In this document: positions 16,196-25,584 of the stretch, one piece after another
Position numbering within the stretch: position 1 is the first letter of the stretch
Layout: every line of letters begins with the position of its first letter
NCBI GenBank assembly: GCA_964503145.1
Contig: CAZCYV010000008.1
Span: 1 to 64,000, forward strand
Direction: 5' to 3'
Source of the DNA: RBG-16-57-11 sp964503145
Lineage (GTDB): Bacteria > Chloroflexota > Anaerolineae > Anaerolineales > UBA4823
DNA: 64,000 bases
Notes under the pieces: generated by a model
Told to the model about the DNA's origin: nothing
The model's database searches: none
The model's input: the letters and a program-made list of their open reading frames with translations, nothing else
Position numbers and translations under genes: made by a program

Positions 16196-17554
16196 ATGAC
16201 TAAATCGCTTGATGAGGCAATAAAGTATTCCCAACGTTGGGTGGAACTCATCCATAGGCCATCCTTGCCGGAGGACGAAGCAAAAGCCGTCATCGAAGAA
16301 TCGATCTACAACTTCGCCGAGCATTTCAACAAAGGCTGGCTGGATTATCGTAAATCCGTCACCGAAGCCGGCGACTGGGCGGCAGTCGAATGGACCGGCA
16401 GCGGCGCGATTTTCTACGACATCCTTGGGCGTGAATATATTGATTGTCTGGGCGGCTACGGACTGCTGGATCTGGGCTGGTCACACCCCGAGGTCATCCA
16501 GACGGTGCGCGCCCAGCTCGAGCGCACGCCAATGCCCAGCCAGGAGTTGATCGATCCGCTGCGAGGCGTGCTGGCGCGCTTGCTGGCCCAGATCACCCCC
16601 GGCGACATCAAATATAGCTGGTTCTGCGCCTCAGGCACAGAAACGATCGAAGCCGCGCTTAAGGTGGCCAAGCTGTACACCCATCGCAACGGCTTCATCG
16701 TCGCCGTCAAGGCGTTCCACGGTAAGACGATGGGCTCGCTGAGCATGATGGGCAAGGCGGATTACCGCCGGCCGGTGGGCACACTGTATGGCGGCCCGGT
16801 GTATCATGTGCCCTTCGGCGATGCTGACGCCGTGGAGCGGCAACTGGAGATCTGCGCCAAAGTCGGCATCGACATTGCAGCCTGTCTGTTCGAGCCGATC
16901 CAGGGGGAGGCTGGCGGTATCGTCCCGCCGGACGACTTCTGGCCGCGGGTGCGCGAAGCCACGAAACACTATGGCGTGCTGCTGATCGCCGACGAAGTTC
17001 AGACCGGCATGGGGCGCACCGGCAAGCTGTGGGGGCTGGATCACTGGAACGTCGCCCCCGACATCCTGGCAGTCGCCAAATCCCTGGGCGGCGGGGTGAT
17101 GCCCATTGGCGCAGTCTGCTCCACCGAAGAGATCTGGCAGCCGATGATGTATCCCAACCCCTTCATCCAGACCACCACCACCGGCGGCGGGGCGCTGGCG
17201 TGCAGCGCGGCGATTGCGGCGATCCATGTGACCTTGCGAGACCGCCTGTGGGAGCAGGCAGCCGCCAAGGGTGAGTACATCATCCCTAAGCTGGAGGCGC
17301 TGGCGGAAAAGTATCCCCAAATCTACACCGGCATTACCGGCAAAGGCCTGTTGATCGGCATGCATTTTCACGATGCGGAGGTGGGTTATAAGGTGGCCGC
17401 AGGCCTGTTCAAACGCGGGGTGCTGGTCGCCGGCACGCTGACCAGCGCGCACACCATCCGCATCGAGCCGCCGTTGGTGATTACCTACCAGCAAATTGAC
17501 GAGGTGCTCAACCGCCTGGAAGACACGCTGGCGGATGTGGCAAAAACCATCTAA
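16196..17554 (+). CDS. Class-III aminotransferase, copy 4 (putrescine-aminotransferase-like)
   Basis: A 452-residue enzyme with an N-terminal extension (DEAIKYSQRWVELIHRP) of the kind found in putrescine aminotransferase PatA/YgjG. Motifs: WFCASGTETIEAALKVAKLY, ADEVQTGMGRTGKLWGLDHW, and the lysine in LAVAKSLGGGVMPIGAV, followed by the NPFIQTTTTGGGALACSA stretch seen in YgjG-like enzymes. The likely reaction is transfer of an amino group from a diamine or similar primary amine to a 2-oxo acid, giving an amino-aldehyde. Ribosome site AAGGAG is good. It precedes a symporter gene by 29 nt, suggesting uptake and transamination of one substrate. The substrate is not proven. Confidence 0.91.
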   Translation: MTKSLDEAIKYSQRWVELIHRPSLPEDEAKAVIEESIYNFAEHFNKGWLDYRKSVTEAGDWAAVEWTGSGAIFYDILGREYIDCLGGYGLLDLGWSHPEVIQTVRAQLERTPMPSQELIDPLRGVLARLLAQITPGDIKYSWFCASGTETIEAALKVAKLYTHRNGFIVAVKAFHGKTMGSLSMMGKADYRRPVGTLYGGPVYHVPFGDADAVERQLEICAKVGIDIAACLFEPIQGEAGGIVPPDDFWPRVREATKHYGVLLIADEVQTGMGRTGKLWGLDHWNVAPDILAVAKSLGGGVMPIGAVCSTEEIWQPMMYPNPFIQTTTTGGGALACSAAIAAIHVTLRDRLWEQAAAKGEYIIPKLEALAEKYPQIYTGITGKGLLIGMHFHDAEVGYKVAAGLFKRGVLVAGTLTSAHTIRIEPPLVITYQQIDEVLNRLEDTLADVAKTI

Positions 17555-17583
17555 ATTTATTCTATTCACAAAAGGAGGTCAAT

Positions 17584-19227
17584 ATGGAACTTGAAGGATA
17601 TGAATATGCGTGGCTGGTTATCGTCGGCATCGCTGTGTTCTTTGCGGTGCGCCTGGCGGTGGGTTATTGGGCTTCCAAAAAGGTCTCAACTGCCGCTGAC
17701 TACATTGTCGCCGGCCGCCGCCTGCCAATTTACCTGGCTTCTGCCTCCATCATGGCGACCTGGTTTGCTGCTGAGACGATGATGGGGGCCTCTTCGACCG
17801 CCTATCAGTACGGCTTCCAGGGCGTGGTGTTCGATCCCTTCGGCGCAGCAGCGTGCCTGTTCATCTCCGGGCTGTTTTTCATCCGCCTGATGCGCAGAGC
17901 ACGCTATCTGACCGTCGTGGATTTCTTCCACCGCCGCTTTGGTAAGGAGATGACCATATTGGCCTCAATCGCTCAGTTGTTGACCTACTTTGCCTGGACC
18001 GGCGCGCAGATCGTGGCAGGCGGCAATATCATTCACGCTCTGCTGGGCTGGCCGGTCACGACTGGCATGATCCTGGTAGCGCTGATCGTCACCTTCTACA
18101 CCATGATGGGCGGTATGTGGGCGGACACCCTGCTGGACTTCATGCAGATGTTCCTGACCGCAGCAGGCGTCACAATGATCTTTGTCGCTGTACTCGGTGC
18201 GGTGGGTGGTTTCAGAGGCATGGTCGAGGGTGCAGGGTCGCTTTATACTTCCCGGCCGTTCACTTTACTGCCCATCGAGGGCGAGGGCTACCTGGGTTAT
18301 ACGGGTGGTATCGCTGCATTTTACTGGCTGGCAGCCTGGATGGCGATCGGCTTCGGTTCGGTGCCCACGCAAGACCTGATGCAGCGCTCGATGGCCGCAA
18401 AGAATGAAGCCACATCGGTATGGGGCTCGTACATCGCCGGTTTCTTGTACCTGTTCTTTGGCATCATGTCGCCGCTGATCGGCATCATGATGTTCAAGCT
18501 CAACCCGAACATCGCGCCGGAGAACACCGAATACCTTCTCATCACCGCAGCCATGGAGCATCTCAACCCGGTGCTGGTGGCCTTATTCATTGCCGCCCTG
18601 GCTTCAGCTCTGATGTCCACATCCGACTCTTCTGTTCTGGCAGGGGCGTCAGTAGTCACGGAGAACATCATCCCGGCCTTCAAGAAAGACTTCACCGACA
18701 AGCAGAAGCTTTTGTGGACGCGGATCATGGTGCTGGTGATCGGGATGATCAGCATCGCCATCGCCCTATGGGCCGGCACGATCTACGACCTGGCAATGGT
18801 AGCATGGTCGCTGCTGCTGGTGGGACTGTTTGCACCTTTTGCATTCGGCATGTACTGGGGCAAAGCCAATCGCTCAGGAGCGATTGCTTCCTTCCTGGGC
18901 GGATTTGTCACCTGGGTAATTCTGGGCGTTTACTATTACCAGACCTCCACCTTTGCTATTTGCGAGGGTGACTTCGGCTGCGCATTTTGGGATGCTGTTT
19001 ACATCAGCTCGACGCCAGCCTTCTTGGCTTCAGTGGTTCTGATGGTCGTTGTTTCGTTGGCAACGCAGAAAATCGATCAGCCGCGACCACTCACCGATGT
19101 GGACGGCAATCCACTCCAGCTCGCCAGACGATTGGGTCTGCTATCGCTGAAAAGAGCAATCTGGGGAGAGGCTGAGGAAGACCTTGTGCCGGCCAAGCCT
19201 GCCGAGACCCTTACCCCAGCAGATTGA
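17584..19227 (+). CDS. Sodium:solute symporter (SSS family), paralog A
   Basis: A 547-residue transporter with about 13 hydrophobic helices, of the sodium/solute symporter family (PutP/PanF group). Signature parts are ADYIVAGRRLPIYLASASIM, the QYGFQGVVFDPFGAAACLF region and the sodium-site helix with LMSTSDSSVLAGASVV. AAGGAGG lies ahead of the ATG. It probably imports an amine or amino acid with Na+ for the adjacent transaminases. It is clearly paralogous to the gene at 20624 (same motifs, same helix pattern), with a saccharopine-dehydrogenase-like gene between them. Confidence 0.93.
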   Translation: MELEGYEYAWLVIVGIAVFFAVRLAVGYWASKKVSTAADYIVAGRRLPIYLASASIMATWFAAETMMGASSTAYQYGFQGVVFDPFGAAACLFISGLFFIRLMRRARYLTVVDFFHRRFGKEMTILASIAQLLTYFAWTGAQIVAGGNIIHALLGWPVTTGMILVALIVTFYTMMGGMWADTLLDFMQMFLTAAGVTMIFVAVLGAVGGFRGMVEGAGSLYTSRPFTLLPIEGEGYLGYTGGIAAFYWLAAWMAIGFGSVPTQDLMQRSMAAKNEATSVWGSYIAGFLYLFFGIMSPLIGIMMFKLNPNIAPENTEYLLITAAMEHLNPVLVALFIAALASALMSTSDSSVLAGASVVTENIIPAFKKDFTDKQKLLWTRIMVLVIGMISIAIALWAGTIYDLAMVAWSLLLVGLFAPFAFGMYWGKANRSGAIASFLGGFVTWVILGVYYYQTSTFAICEGDFGCAFWDAVYISSTPAFLASVVLMVVVSLATQKIDQPRPLTDVDGNPLQLARRLGLLSLKRAIWGEAEEDLVPAKPAETLTPAD

Positions 19228-19242
19228 CCTCTCCCCTCGACC

Positions 19243-19273
19243 GGATAGAGCGCCGCATAACGGCGCTCTATCC
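19243..19273 (+). other. Intercistronic perfect hairpin
   Basis: A perfect 13-bp stem (19243-19255 with 19261-19273; arms GGATAGAGCGCCG / CGGCGCTCTATCC) and 5-nt loop CATAA, between symporter A and the dehydrogenase gene. No T-run follows, so it looks like an mRNA processing or stability element inside the operon, not a terminator. Confidence 0.6.
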
Positions 19274-19369
19274 CCATCGAAGATTTCAAGGAACTCGTTC
19301 GCGCGTTTCGATTGAAATTCCGGAAAACATCTACCGCAGTCTGACTATCCATAGAAAGGAGGCATTTTT

Positions 19370-20575
19370 ATGAGAGTGCTGCTGGTCGGCGTCGGGGGAG
19401 TTGGAGAAGCAATTGCGGTGATTGCAAAATCACGCCCCTGGGTGGAAAAGATCGTCCTGTCGGATTACAACCTTGCACGAGCCCAAGAAGTGCAGGCCAA
19501 ACTAGGCGATCCGGAGCGCTTCCCGGTGGAGTTTGTGGATGCTGGCAAACAAGAGATGGTCGAGGCGCTGGCCAACCGATATGAGGTGGACCTGATCATG
19601 AACGCCTGCGATCCGCTGTATAATGTGCCTATTTTCGAGGCAGCCTACAACACCGGAAAAAACTACATGGATATGGCGATGACGCTATCTGAGCCGCATC
19701 CACAGGATCCCTATCACCAATGCGGTGTTAAGTTGGGCGACTACCAGTTCGAGCGCGCTCATCTGTGGGAGGAAAAGGGGCTGCTGGCCATTGTGGGGTT
19801 GGGCGTAGAACCGGGCATGGCCGATGTCTTCGCCCGCTACGCCCAGGATTACCTGTTCGATGAGATTGAAGAGATTGGCATCCGCGATGGCGCCAACCTG
19901 GAAGTGCGCGGCTACGAGTTTGCCCCCAACTTCTCGATTTGGACGACCATCGAAGAATGCCTGAACCCTCCCGTAATCTGGGAAAAGGACAAAGGCTGGT
20001 TCACCACCCCGCCCTTCTCCGAGCCGGAGATCTTTGAATTCCCCGAGGGGATTGGCAAGCTCGAAGTGGTCAACGTGGAGCACGAGGAAGTGTTGCTGGT
20101 GCCGCGCTGGGTGAAGGCCAAACGCGTCACCTTCAAATACGGCCTGGGCGATCAGTTCATCGGCGTGCTCAAAACGTTGCACATGTTAGGCTTGGACAAC
20201 AAAGAACCAATCAACGTCAAGGGCGTCATGGTCGCCCCACGAGACGTCGTCGCTGCCTGCCTGCCTGACCCGGCGCACCTGGGAGACCGCATGTTCGGCA
20301 AGACTTGCGCCGGAACCTGGGTGAAAGGCATCAAAGACGGCAAACCGCGCCAGGTTTATATCTACCAGGTGGCCGACAACGAGGAATGCATGCAAAAGTG
20401 GGGCTGCCAGGCAGTTGTAGCGCAGACCGCCTTCAACCCGGTCATCGGCTGGGACTTGCTGGAACACGGCATCTGGAAGGGCACGGGAGTCTTAGGGCCT
20501 GAGGCCTTCGACCCGGTGCCATTCATGGAGAAAATGGCGGAATATGGCTTCCCATATGGGATCAAGGAAATGTAA
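19370..20575 (+). CDS. Saccharopine dehydrogenase-like NAD(P) oxidoreductase
   Basis: A 401-residue enzyme of the saccharopine/carboxynorspermidine dehydrogenase family. The Rossmann motif is at the start (MRVLLVGVGGVGEAIAVIA) with SDYNLARAQEV as second strand, followed by DLIMNACDPLYNVPIFEAAY and the family's long C-terminal domain. Family reactions interconvert an amino acid plus aldehyde or keto acid with a secondary amine (opine) using NAD(P). It lies between two paralogous symporters, so it may handle a lysine- or polyamine-derived intermediate. No lysine-pathway gene is next to it, so classic saccharopine metabolism is not shown. L-lysine 6-dehydrogenase is another option. Ribosome site AAAGGAGG is strong. 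Confidence 0.85.
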   Translation: MRVLLVGVGGVGEAIAVIAKSRPWVEKIVLSDYNLARAQEVQAKLGDPERFPVEFVDAGKQEMVEALANRYEVDLIMNACDPLYNVPIFEAAYNTGKNYMDMAMTLSEPHPQDPYHQCGVKLGDYQFERAHLWEEKGLLAIVGLGVEPGMADVFARYAQDYLFDEIEEIGIRDGANLEVRGYEFAPNFSIWTTIEECLNPPVIWEKDKGWFTTPPFSEPEIFEFPEGIGKLEVVNVEHEEVLLVPRWVKAKRVTFKYGLGDQFIGVLKTLHMLGLDNKEPINVKGVMVAPRDVVAACLPDPAHLGDRMFGKTCAGTWVKGIKDGKPRQVYIYQVADNEECMQKWGCQAVVAQTAFNPVIGWDLLEHGIWKGTGVLGPEAFDPVPFMEKMAEYGFPYGIKEM

Positions 20576-20623
20576 CCGCGTCCTGCGGTATCACCGTTTT
20601 TAACCGAGGAGCAGGAGGCAAAA

Positions 20624-22201
20624 ATGGAAACCTACGAATACGCTGGTCTGATCATCGGCGGGATCATCCTGATCCTGATCGTCCGCATTATTATCGGTTT
20701 CTGGGCAGCGAGGAAAGTGGAAACCAACGTTGACTACGTCCTGGCTGGCCGCCGCCTCCCTTTGTGGATGGCCGCGCCTTCGATCATGGCCACCTGGTTC
20801 GCAGCAGAAACCCTGATGGGCGCCAGCAATGAAGCCTACCAATACGGCTTCCAGGGCGTGGTTTTCGACCCATTCGGAGCGACCATGTGTCTGGTCATCG
20901 CTGGCATCTTTGTTGTCCGCCTGGCGCGTCGCGCCCAGTACGTGACCATCATGGATTTCTTCCAACACCGCTATGGCACAGCCATGTCGGTCATCGGCAC
21001 GGCCACGCAAATCATCACCTATTTCGGTTGGACGGCGGCCCAGATCGTGGCGGGCGGCGCTATCCTGCAAGCGCTGCTGGGTTGGCCGCTGCAGAGCGGC
21101 ATGATCCTGGTGGCGACGGTGGTGACCTTATACACATTGATGGGTGGCCTTTGGGCAGATACTGCGCTGGACTTCATGCAGATGTTTCTGACCTGCGCCG
21201 GTCTGATCATAATCATGGCCGGGATTATCAGCAGTGTAGGCGGCCTGCGTGAATTGTTTGGAATCGCAGGCGCACAGTACACCACCAACACCTTTGCCAT
21301 CTGGCCAACCGCCGAGGACGGCTACTACGGTTATTTCGGCGTGCATGGCTTGTTCTACTATATCGCCGCCTGGCTGGCGCTAGGGTTAGGCGCTATTCCA
21401 GCCCAAGATTACCTGCAGCGCACCTGCGCCGCAAAAGATGAAAACACGGCAGTGAAAGCCACCTTCCTGGCTGCGATTTTGTATCTGTCGTTTGGGGTTC
21501 TGGCGCCGTTAATCGGCGTAGCCGCCTACGGCACGCTTGGCCCAGATCTGGCTCCAGAACAAACCGAGTTCACCTTGCTGCTGATGGCATTCAAGTTCCT
21601 GTCGCCAATCCTGGCAGCAGCCTTTGTTGCCGCCGTGGCCTCGGCGCTGATGAGCACCTCCGATAGCTCGATGTTGGCTGGCGCAACGATGTTCACCGAA
21701 AACATTTACAAGGTGTTCAAGCCAGACATCTCCGATAAGACCCAGTTGATGCTAACCCGCGTCAGCCTGGTCATCAGTGGGATCCTCAGCTTGGCGATTG
21801 CCATGTTCGCCTCGACGATCTACAAACTGGCTGTCCTTGCCAACACCTCCATCCTGGTTGGCATGGCTGCTCCCTACCTCATCGGCATGTATTGGAAGAA
21901 AGCCAATCACTATGGCGCCATGGCATCCTTTTTCGGCGGTGTGATCTCATGGATCGTCTTGACCATCGTCTGGATGCAAACCTATGTCCTCCCGGTAGTC
22001 TATGAAGGAGAAATGATGGATGACGTGGTGTGGGACTCGATCTATATTGCCTCCACGCCGGCCTTCTTTATCTCCGTCATCCTGCTCTTCGTCGTCTCAC
22101 TATTGACCCAGAAAGCTGACCCGCCCAAAACCCTGACCGACATTAACGGTCAGTTGGTGAACACGAAGAACATCTTTGCCTGGAGTCCATCGGAAGATTG
22201 A
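20624..22201 (+). CDS. Sodium:solute symporter (SSS family), paralog B
   Basis: A 525-residue Na+/solute symporter, paralog of the one at 17584. It shares the start pattern (ETYEYAGLIIGGI), DYVLAGRRLPLWMAAPSIM, EAYQYGFQGVVFDPFGA and LMSTSDSSMLAGATMF. About 13 membrane helices. It lies 48 nt after the dehydrogenase gene with the ribosome site GCAGGAGG. Two close symporters around one enzyme suggest a tandem duplication followed by change of substrate. The substrate is unknown; amino acids or amines are likely from context. Confidence 0.93.
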   Translation: METYEYAGLIIGGIILILIVRIIIGFWAARKVETNVDYVLAGRRLPLWMAAPSIMATWFAAETLMGASNEAYQYGFQGVVFDPFGATMCLVIAGIFVVRLARRAQYVTIMDFFQHRYGTAMSVIGTATQIITYFGWTAAQIVAGGAILQALLGWPLQSGMILVATVVTLYTLMGGLWADTALDFMQMFLTCAGLIIIMAGIISSVGGLRELFGIAGAQYTTNTFAIWPTAEDGYYGYFGVHGLFYYIAAWLALGLGAIPAQDYLQRTCAAKDENTAVKATFLAAILYLSFGVLAPLIGVAAYGTLGPDLAPEQTEFTLLLMAFKFLSPILAAAFVAAVASALMSTSDSSMLAGATMFTENIYKVFKPDISDKTQLMLTRVSLVISGILSLAIAMFASTIYKLAVLANTSILVGMAAPYLIGMYWKKANHYGAMASFFGGVISWIVLTIVWMQTYVLPVVYEGEMMDDVVWDSIYIASTPAFFISVILLFVVSLLTQKADPPKTLTDINGQLVNTKNIFAWSPSED

Positions 22202-22303
22202 TTGAGCAGATTGTAACTAAAGAAAGCGTTGACACAGTAACCATCGGATAAACATAGACCGAAGAATGAAGTCAAGAGCGAATCCAAGATTGAGAGGTGT
22301 AAG

Positions 22304-24199
22304 ATGCCATTTGGATACAACGGAAAAATTCTGCATGTCGATTTGAACACCGGTTCGCTGGAAGTCGAAGAACCGCCTGAGGCGTTCTATCGCAAGTACA
22401 TGGGCGGCAGCGCCATGGGGATGTATTACATCCTGCGGGATACACCGGTGGGCGTGGATCCGCTGGCGCCGGAGAATGTGCTGGCGCTGATGGTCAGCGT
22501 GACCACCGGTGCGCCGATCTCCGGCCAAAGCCGCCTGAACGCCAACGCCAAATCCCCGGTCAGCGGGGCGATCGGCGACTCGCAATCCGGAGGCTTCTTC
22601 CCCGCGGAATTGAAATTCGCCGGTTTCGACGGCATCGTGGTGAAAGGCAAGTCGCCCAAACCGGTGTACCTGTCCATCCTGAACGGAAAAGCCGAGTTGC
22701 ACGATGCCAGCCACCTGGTGGGCAAAGTCACCGGCGAGGTGGATGCCACCTTGCGCGCCGAGGTCGGCCAACCCAAAGCCGAGGTGCTACAATATGGGCC
22801 GGCGGCAGAGAACGGCGTGCTGTTCTCCAGCCTGGTCTCGATGGCCAACCGCAACAATGGGCGCACCGGCATGGGCCTGGTGATGGCCAGCAAGAATCTC
22901 AAGGCGATTGTGGTCAAAGGCCGCAACAAACTCGATGTGGCCGACCCGGCCGCCCTGGCAGCGCTCAACAAGGCCGGCCCCAAGATGATGCCGGAAAATC
23001 CGGATGTGGACGCCCTGGGCACGCACGGAACAGCCAGCGTGGTGCTGCCGCAAAACATGATGGGCACGCTGCCCACCTTCAACTACAACCAGGCTCAATT
23101 CGCCGGCGCTGAGGAGATCAGCGGCGAGCGCATGACCGAGACCATCTTGAAGAAGCGCGACACCTGCCATGCCTGTGTGGTGCGCTGCAAGCGCGTGGTT
23201 GAAGCCACCGAAGGGCCTTACACCGCAGATCCCCTGTACGGCGGCCCGGAATATGAGACCTTGAGCACCTTCGGCTCCTACTGCGGCGTCAGCGACCTGG
23301 CGGCGATCTCCGAAGCCAACCAGATCTGCAATATGTACGGCGTGGACACCATCTCCTGCGGCGCGACGATTGCCTTCGCCATGGAATGCTTCGAGAAGGG
23401 CGTCATCGGCCTTGAGCAGACCGGCGGCATAGAGCTGCGCTTCGGGAACGCCCAGGCGATGCTGGAGACGTTGAAGCAGATCGTCGAAAACCGCGGCCCG
23501 TTGGGCAAAGTGCTTTCGCAGGGCTCAGCGCGCGCCGCCAAAGTCTGGGGGCCAGCGGCAGAGGCGTGTCTGATCACCGTCAAGGGGCAGGAAGCGCCAG
23601 CGCACATGCCGCAAGCCAAGAAATCGCTGGCGGTCATTTATGCGGTCAATCCCTTCGGCGCCGATCACCAATCCAGCGAGCATGACTGGATGTACGAAGA
23701 CGGCATTGCCTCGCCGCTCTACCTGGGCCGGCTGGCCGAACTGGATTTGAAAAACCCCTGCCAGCCGGGCAGCCTCGGCGCAGAGAAGGTGCGTTTCGCC
23801 GCCTACACGCACATCTTTTACTCCATCCTGGACACCCTGGAATTGTGTCAGTTCGTCTGGGGGCCAGCCTGGACGCTTTACGGCCCCAGCGAACTCGTTG
23901 AACTGGTGAGAGCGGTCACCGGCTGGCAGGTCAGCCTGTTCGAACTGATGAAAGTGGGCGAGCGGCGACTGAACATGCTGCGCTACTTCAACGCTCGTGA
24001 GGGCTTCACGCGCAAAGACGACGCCCTACCGAAGAAGTTCTTCCAACCCCTGGCAGGCGAAGGGCCAACCGCAGGGGTAGCGATCGATCCGCTTGAATTC
24101 GAGGCCGCGCTGGACATCTACTATCAACTCATGGGCTGGACCTCTGACGGAGTGCCCACGCAAACCAAGCTGGTCGAGTTAGGGGTGGTAGAAGCATGA
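22304..24199 (+). CDS. Aldehyde:ferredoxin oxidoreductase (AOR family), complete
   Basis: A full-length 631-residue AOR. The N-terminal pterin-binding domain begins GYNGKILHVDLNTGSLEVEE. The 4Fe-4S ligands are Cys288, Cys291 and Cys295 (DTCHACVVRCK), the numbering known for Pyrococcus AOR, and the fourth is in DTLELCQF near the end. It would oxidise aldehydes produced by neighbouring transaminases to acids while reducing ferredoxin. Ribosome site GAGAGG. A 102-nt gap upstream contains a TTGACA (22229-22234) without a clear -10, so an internal promoter is possible. Metal (W or Mo) and substrate cannot be told. Confidence 0.94.
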   Translation: MPFGYNGKILHVDLNTGSLEVEEPPEAFYRKYMGGSAMGMYYILRDTPVGVDPLAPENVLALMVSVTTGAPISGQSRLNANAKSPVSGAIGDSQSGGFFPAELKFAGFDGIVVKGKSPKPVYLSILNGKAELHDASHLVGKVTGEVDATLRAEVGQPKAEVLQYGPAAENGVLFSSLVSMANRNNGRTGMGLVMASKNLKAIVVKGRNKLDVADPAALAALNKAGPKMMPENPDVDALGTHGTASVVLPQNMMGTLPTFNYNQAQFAGAEEISGERMTETILKKRDTCHACVVRCKRVVEATEGPYTADPLYGGPEYETLSTFGSYCGVSDLAAISEANQICNMYGVDTISCGATIAFAMECFEKGVIGLEQTGGIELRFGNAQAMLETLKQIVENRGPLGKVLSQGSARAAKVWGPAAEACLITVKGQEAPAHMPQAKKSLAVIYAVNPFGADHQSSEHDWMYEDGIASPLYLGRLAELDLKNPCQPGSLGAEKVRFAAYTHIFYSILDTLELCQFVWGPAWTLYGPSELVELVRAVTGWQVSLFELMKVGERRLNMLRYFNAREGFTRKDDALPKKFFQPLAGEGPTAGVAIDPLEFEAALDIYYQLMGWTSDGVPTQTKLVELGVVEA

Positions 24200-24243
24200 A
24201 AGTCAACAACCCACATATTCCTGTTCGGAGATAGGAAGGAGCC

Positions 24244-25518
24244 ATGCCGTCTTACGAAAACGTTCTGCCTCACGTCTCGCCGGTCTGGTCGCGCTACACC
24301 CCGATCATCGCCCAACGCGCCGAAGGTTGCTATGTGTACGATCAGGATGGTACGGCCTATTTGGATTTCACCTGTGGCATTGGCGTGACCAACACCGGTC
24401 ACTGTCACCCGAAGGTTGTCGAGGCTATCCGCAAACAGGCCGGGCTGCTCTTGCATGGACAGGTGAACATCATCTATCATCAGCCGCTGCTCGATCTGGT
24501 CGCCGAGTTGCGCCAGATCGTTCATCCGAGCCTGGACGGCTTCTTCTTCAGCAACTCCGGCGCGGAGGCCGTCGAGGGCGCATTGAAGCTGGCCCGCCAG
24601 GCCACCGGGAGACCCAACGTGATCGTCTTCCAGGGCAGCTTCCACGGCCGGACGGTGGGCACGATGTCGTTGACCACCTCCAAGACGGTTTACCGCGCTG
24701 GCTACCAGCCGTTGATGCCGGGAGTGTTCGTCGCCCCGTATCCTTACGCTTACCGTTTTGGGTGGGACGAAGAAACCACTTCGCGCTGGTGTCTGGACGA
24801 GCTCGAATTCCTGCTGAACACGCAGACTGCCCCGCAGGAGACGGCCGCCATCCTGGTCGAACCGGTGATGGGCGAGGGCGGCTATGTGGTGCCGCCCGCC
24901 AGCTTCCTGCGCGGCCTGCGCCAGATCTGCGACCAGCATGGCATCCTGTTGATCGTCGATGAAATCCAATCCGGCTTCGGCCGCACCGGCAAGTGGTTCG
25001 CTCAGGAGCACTTCGACCTGGTACCCGACATCATGACCGTCGCCAAGGGTATCGCCTCCGGCCTGCCGCTCTCCGGCGTCTTCAGCCGTCTGGAACTGAT
25101 GCAGAAGTGGGTTCCCGGCTCGCACGGCGGCACCTATGGGGGCAACGCCGTGGCTTGCGCCGCGGCGGTCGCCACCATCCAGGCGATTAAGTCCGAGGGG
25201 TTGATCGAAAACGCCCGCGCCAGGGGCGAACAACTGATGACCGGGCTGCGCCATTTGCAGGAGGAATTTCCCGCCATCGGCGATGTGCGCGGCCTCGGGG
25301 TGATGATCGGGACGGAGTTCCGCACCCCCGACCGCAAGCCCGACAAGGCGACCGCCAAGGCCGTGGCGCACGCCTGCCTGGACCGCAAGCTGATGCTGCT
25401 GACCTGCGGACCGTGGGACAACACCATCCGCTGGATTCCACCGCTGGTCGTCAAACCTGAGCAGATCGACGAAGGGCTGCGCATCTTTCGCTCAGCCCTG
25501 GAAGAAGTGGTCGGCTAA
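24244..25518 (+). CDS. Class-III aminotransferase, copy 5 (GabT-like)
   Basis: A 424-residue enzyme most like 4-aminobutyrate aminotransferases. Seen: TAYLDFTCGIGVTNTGHCHP, FFFSNSGAEAVEGALKLARQ, FQGSFHGRTVGTMSLT, VDEIQSGFGRTGKWFAQEHF and the PLP lysine in TVAKGIASGLPLSGVF. The expected product of 4-aminobutyrate is succinate semialdehyde, which AOR upstream (44 nt) could oxidise. Alternative substrates are other omega-amino acids. Ribosome site AAGGAG is well placed. It is the last gene of the island, with a strong terminator behind. Confidence 0.92.
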   Translation: MPSYENVLPHVSPVWSRYTPIIAQRAEGCYVYDQDGTAYLDFTCGIGVTNTGHCHPKVVEAIRKQAGLLLHGQVNIIYHQPLLDLVAELRQIVHPSLDGFFFSNSGAEAVEGALKLARQATGRPNVIVFQGSFHGRTVGTMSLTTSKTVYRAGYQPLMPGVFVAPYPYAYRFGWDEETTSRWCLDELEFLLNTQTAPQETAAILVEPVMGEGGYVVPPASFLRGLRQICDQHGILLIVDEIQSGFGRTGKWFAQEHFDLVPDIMTVAKGIASGLPLSGVFSRLELMQKWVPGSHGGTYGGNAVACAAAVATIQAIKSEGLIENARARGEQLMTGLRHLQEEFPAIGDVRGLGVMIGTEFRTPDRKPDKATAKAVAHACLDRKLMLLTCGPWDNTIRWIPPLVVKPEQIDEGLRIFRSALEEVVG

Positions 25519-25542
25519 GATCTTGCAAGGCTGACAAATTCT

Positions 25543-25584
25543 CCATCCGGCCTGGAATGCTGTCTCGGGCCGGATGGGTTTTAT
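25543..25584 (+). terminator. Intrinsic terminator of the catabolic island
   Basis: A 10-bp GC-rich perfect stem (25543-25552 with 25568-25577; CCATCCGGCC / GGCCGGATGG), 15-nt loop, followed by GTTTTATT. It sits between the last aminotransferase and the convergent HAD-like gene. Confidence 0.85.
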
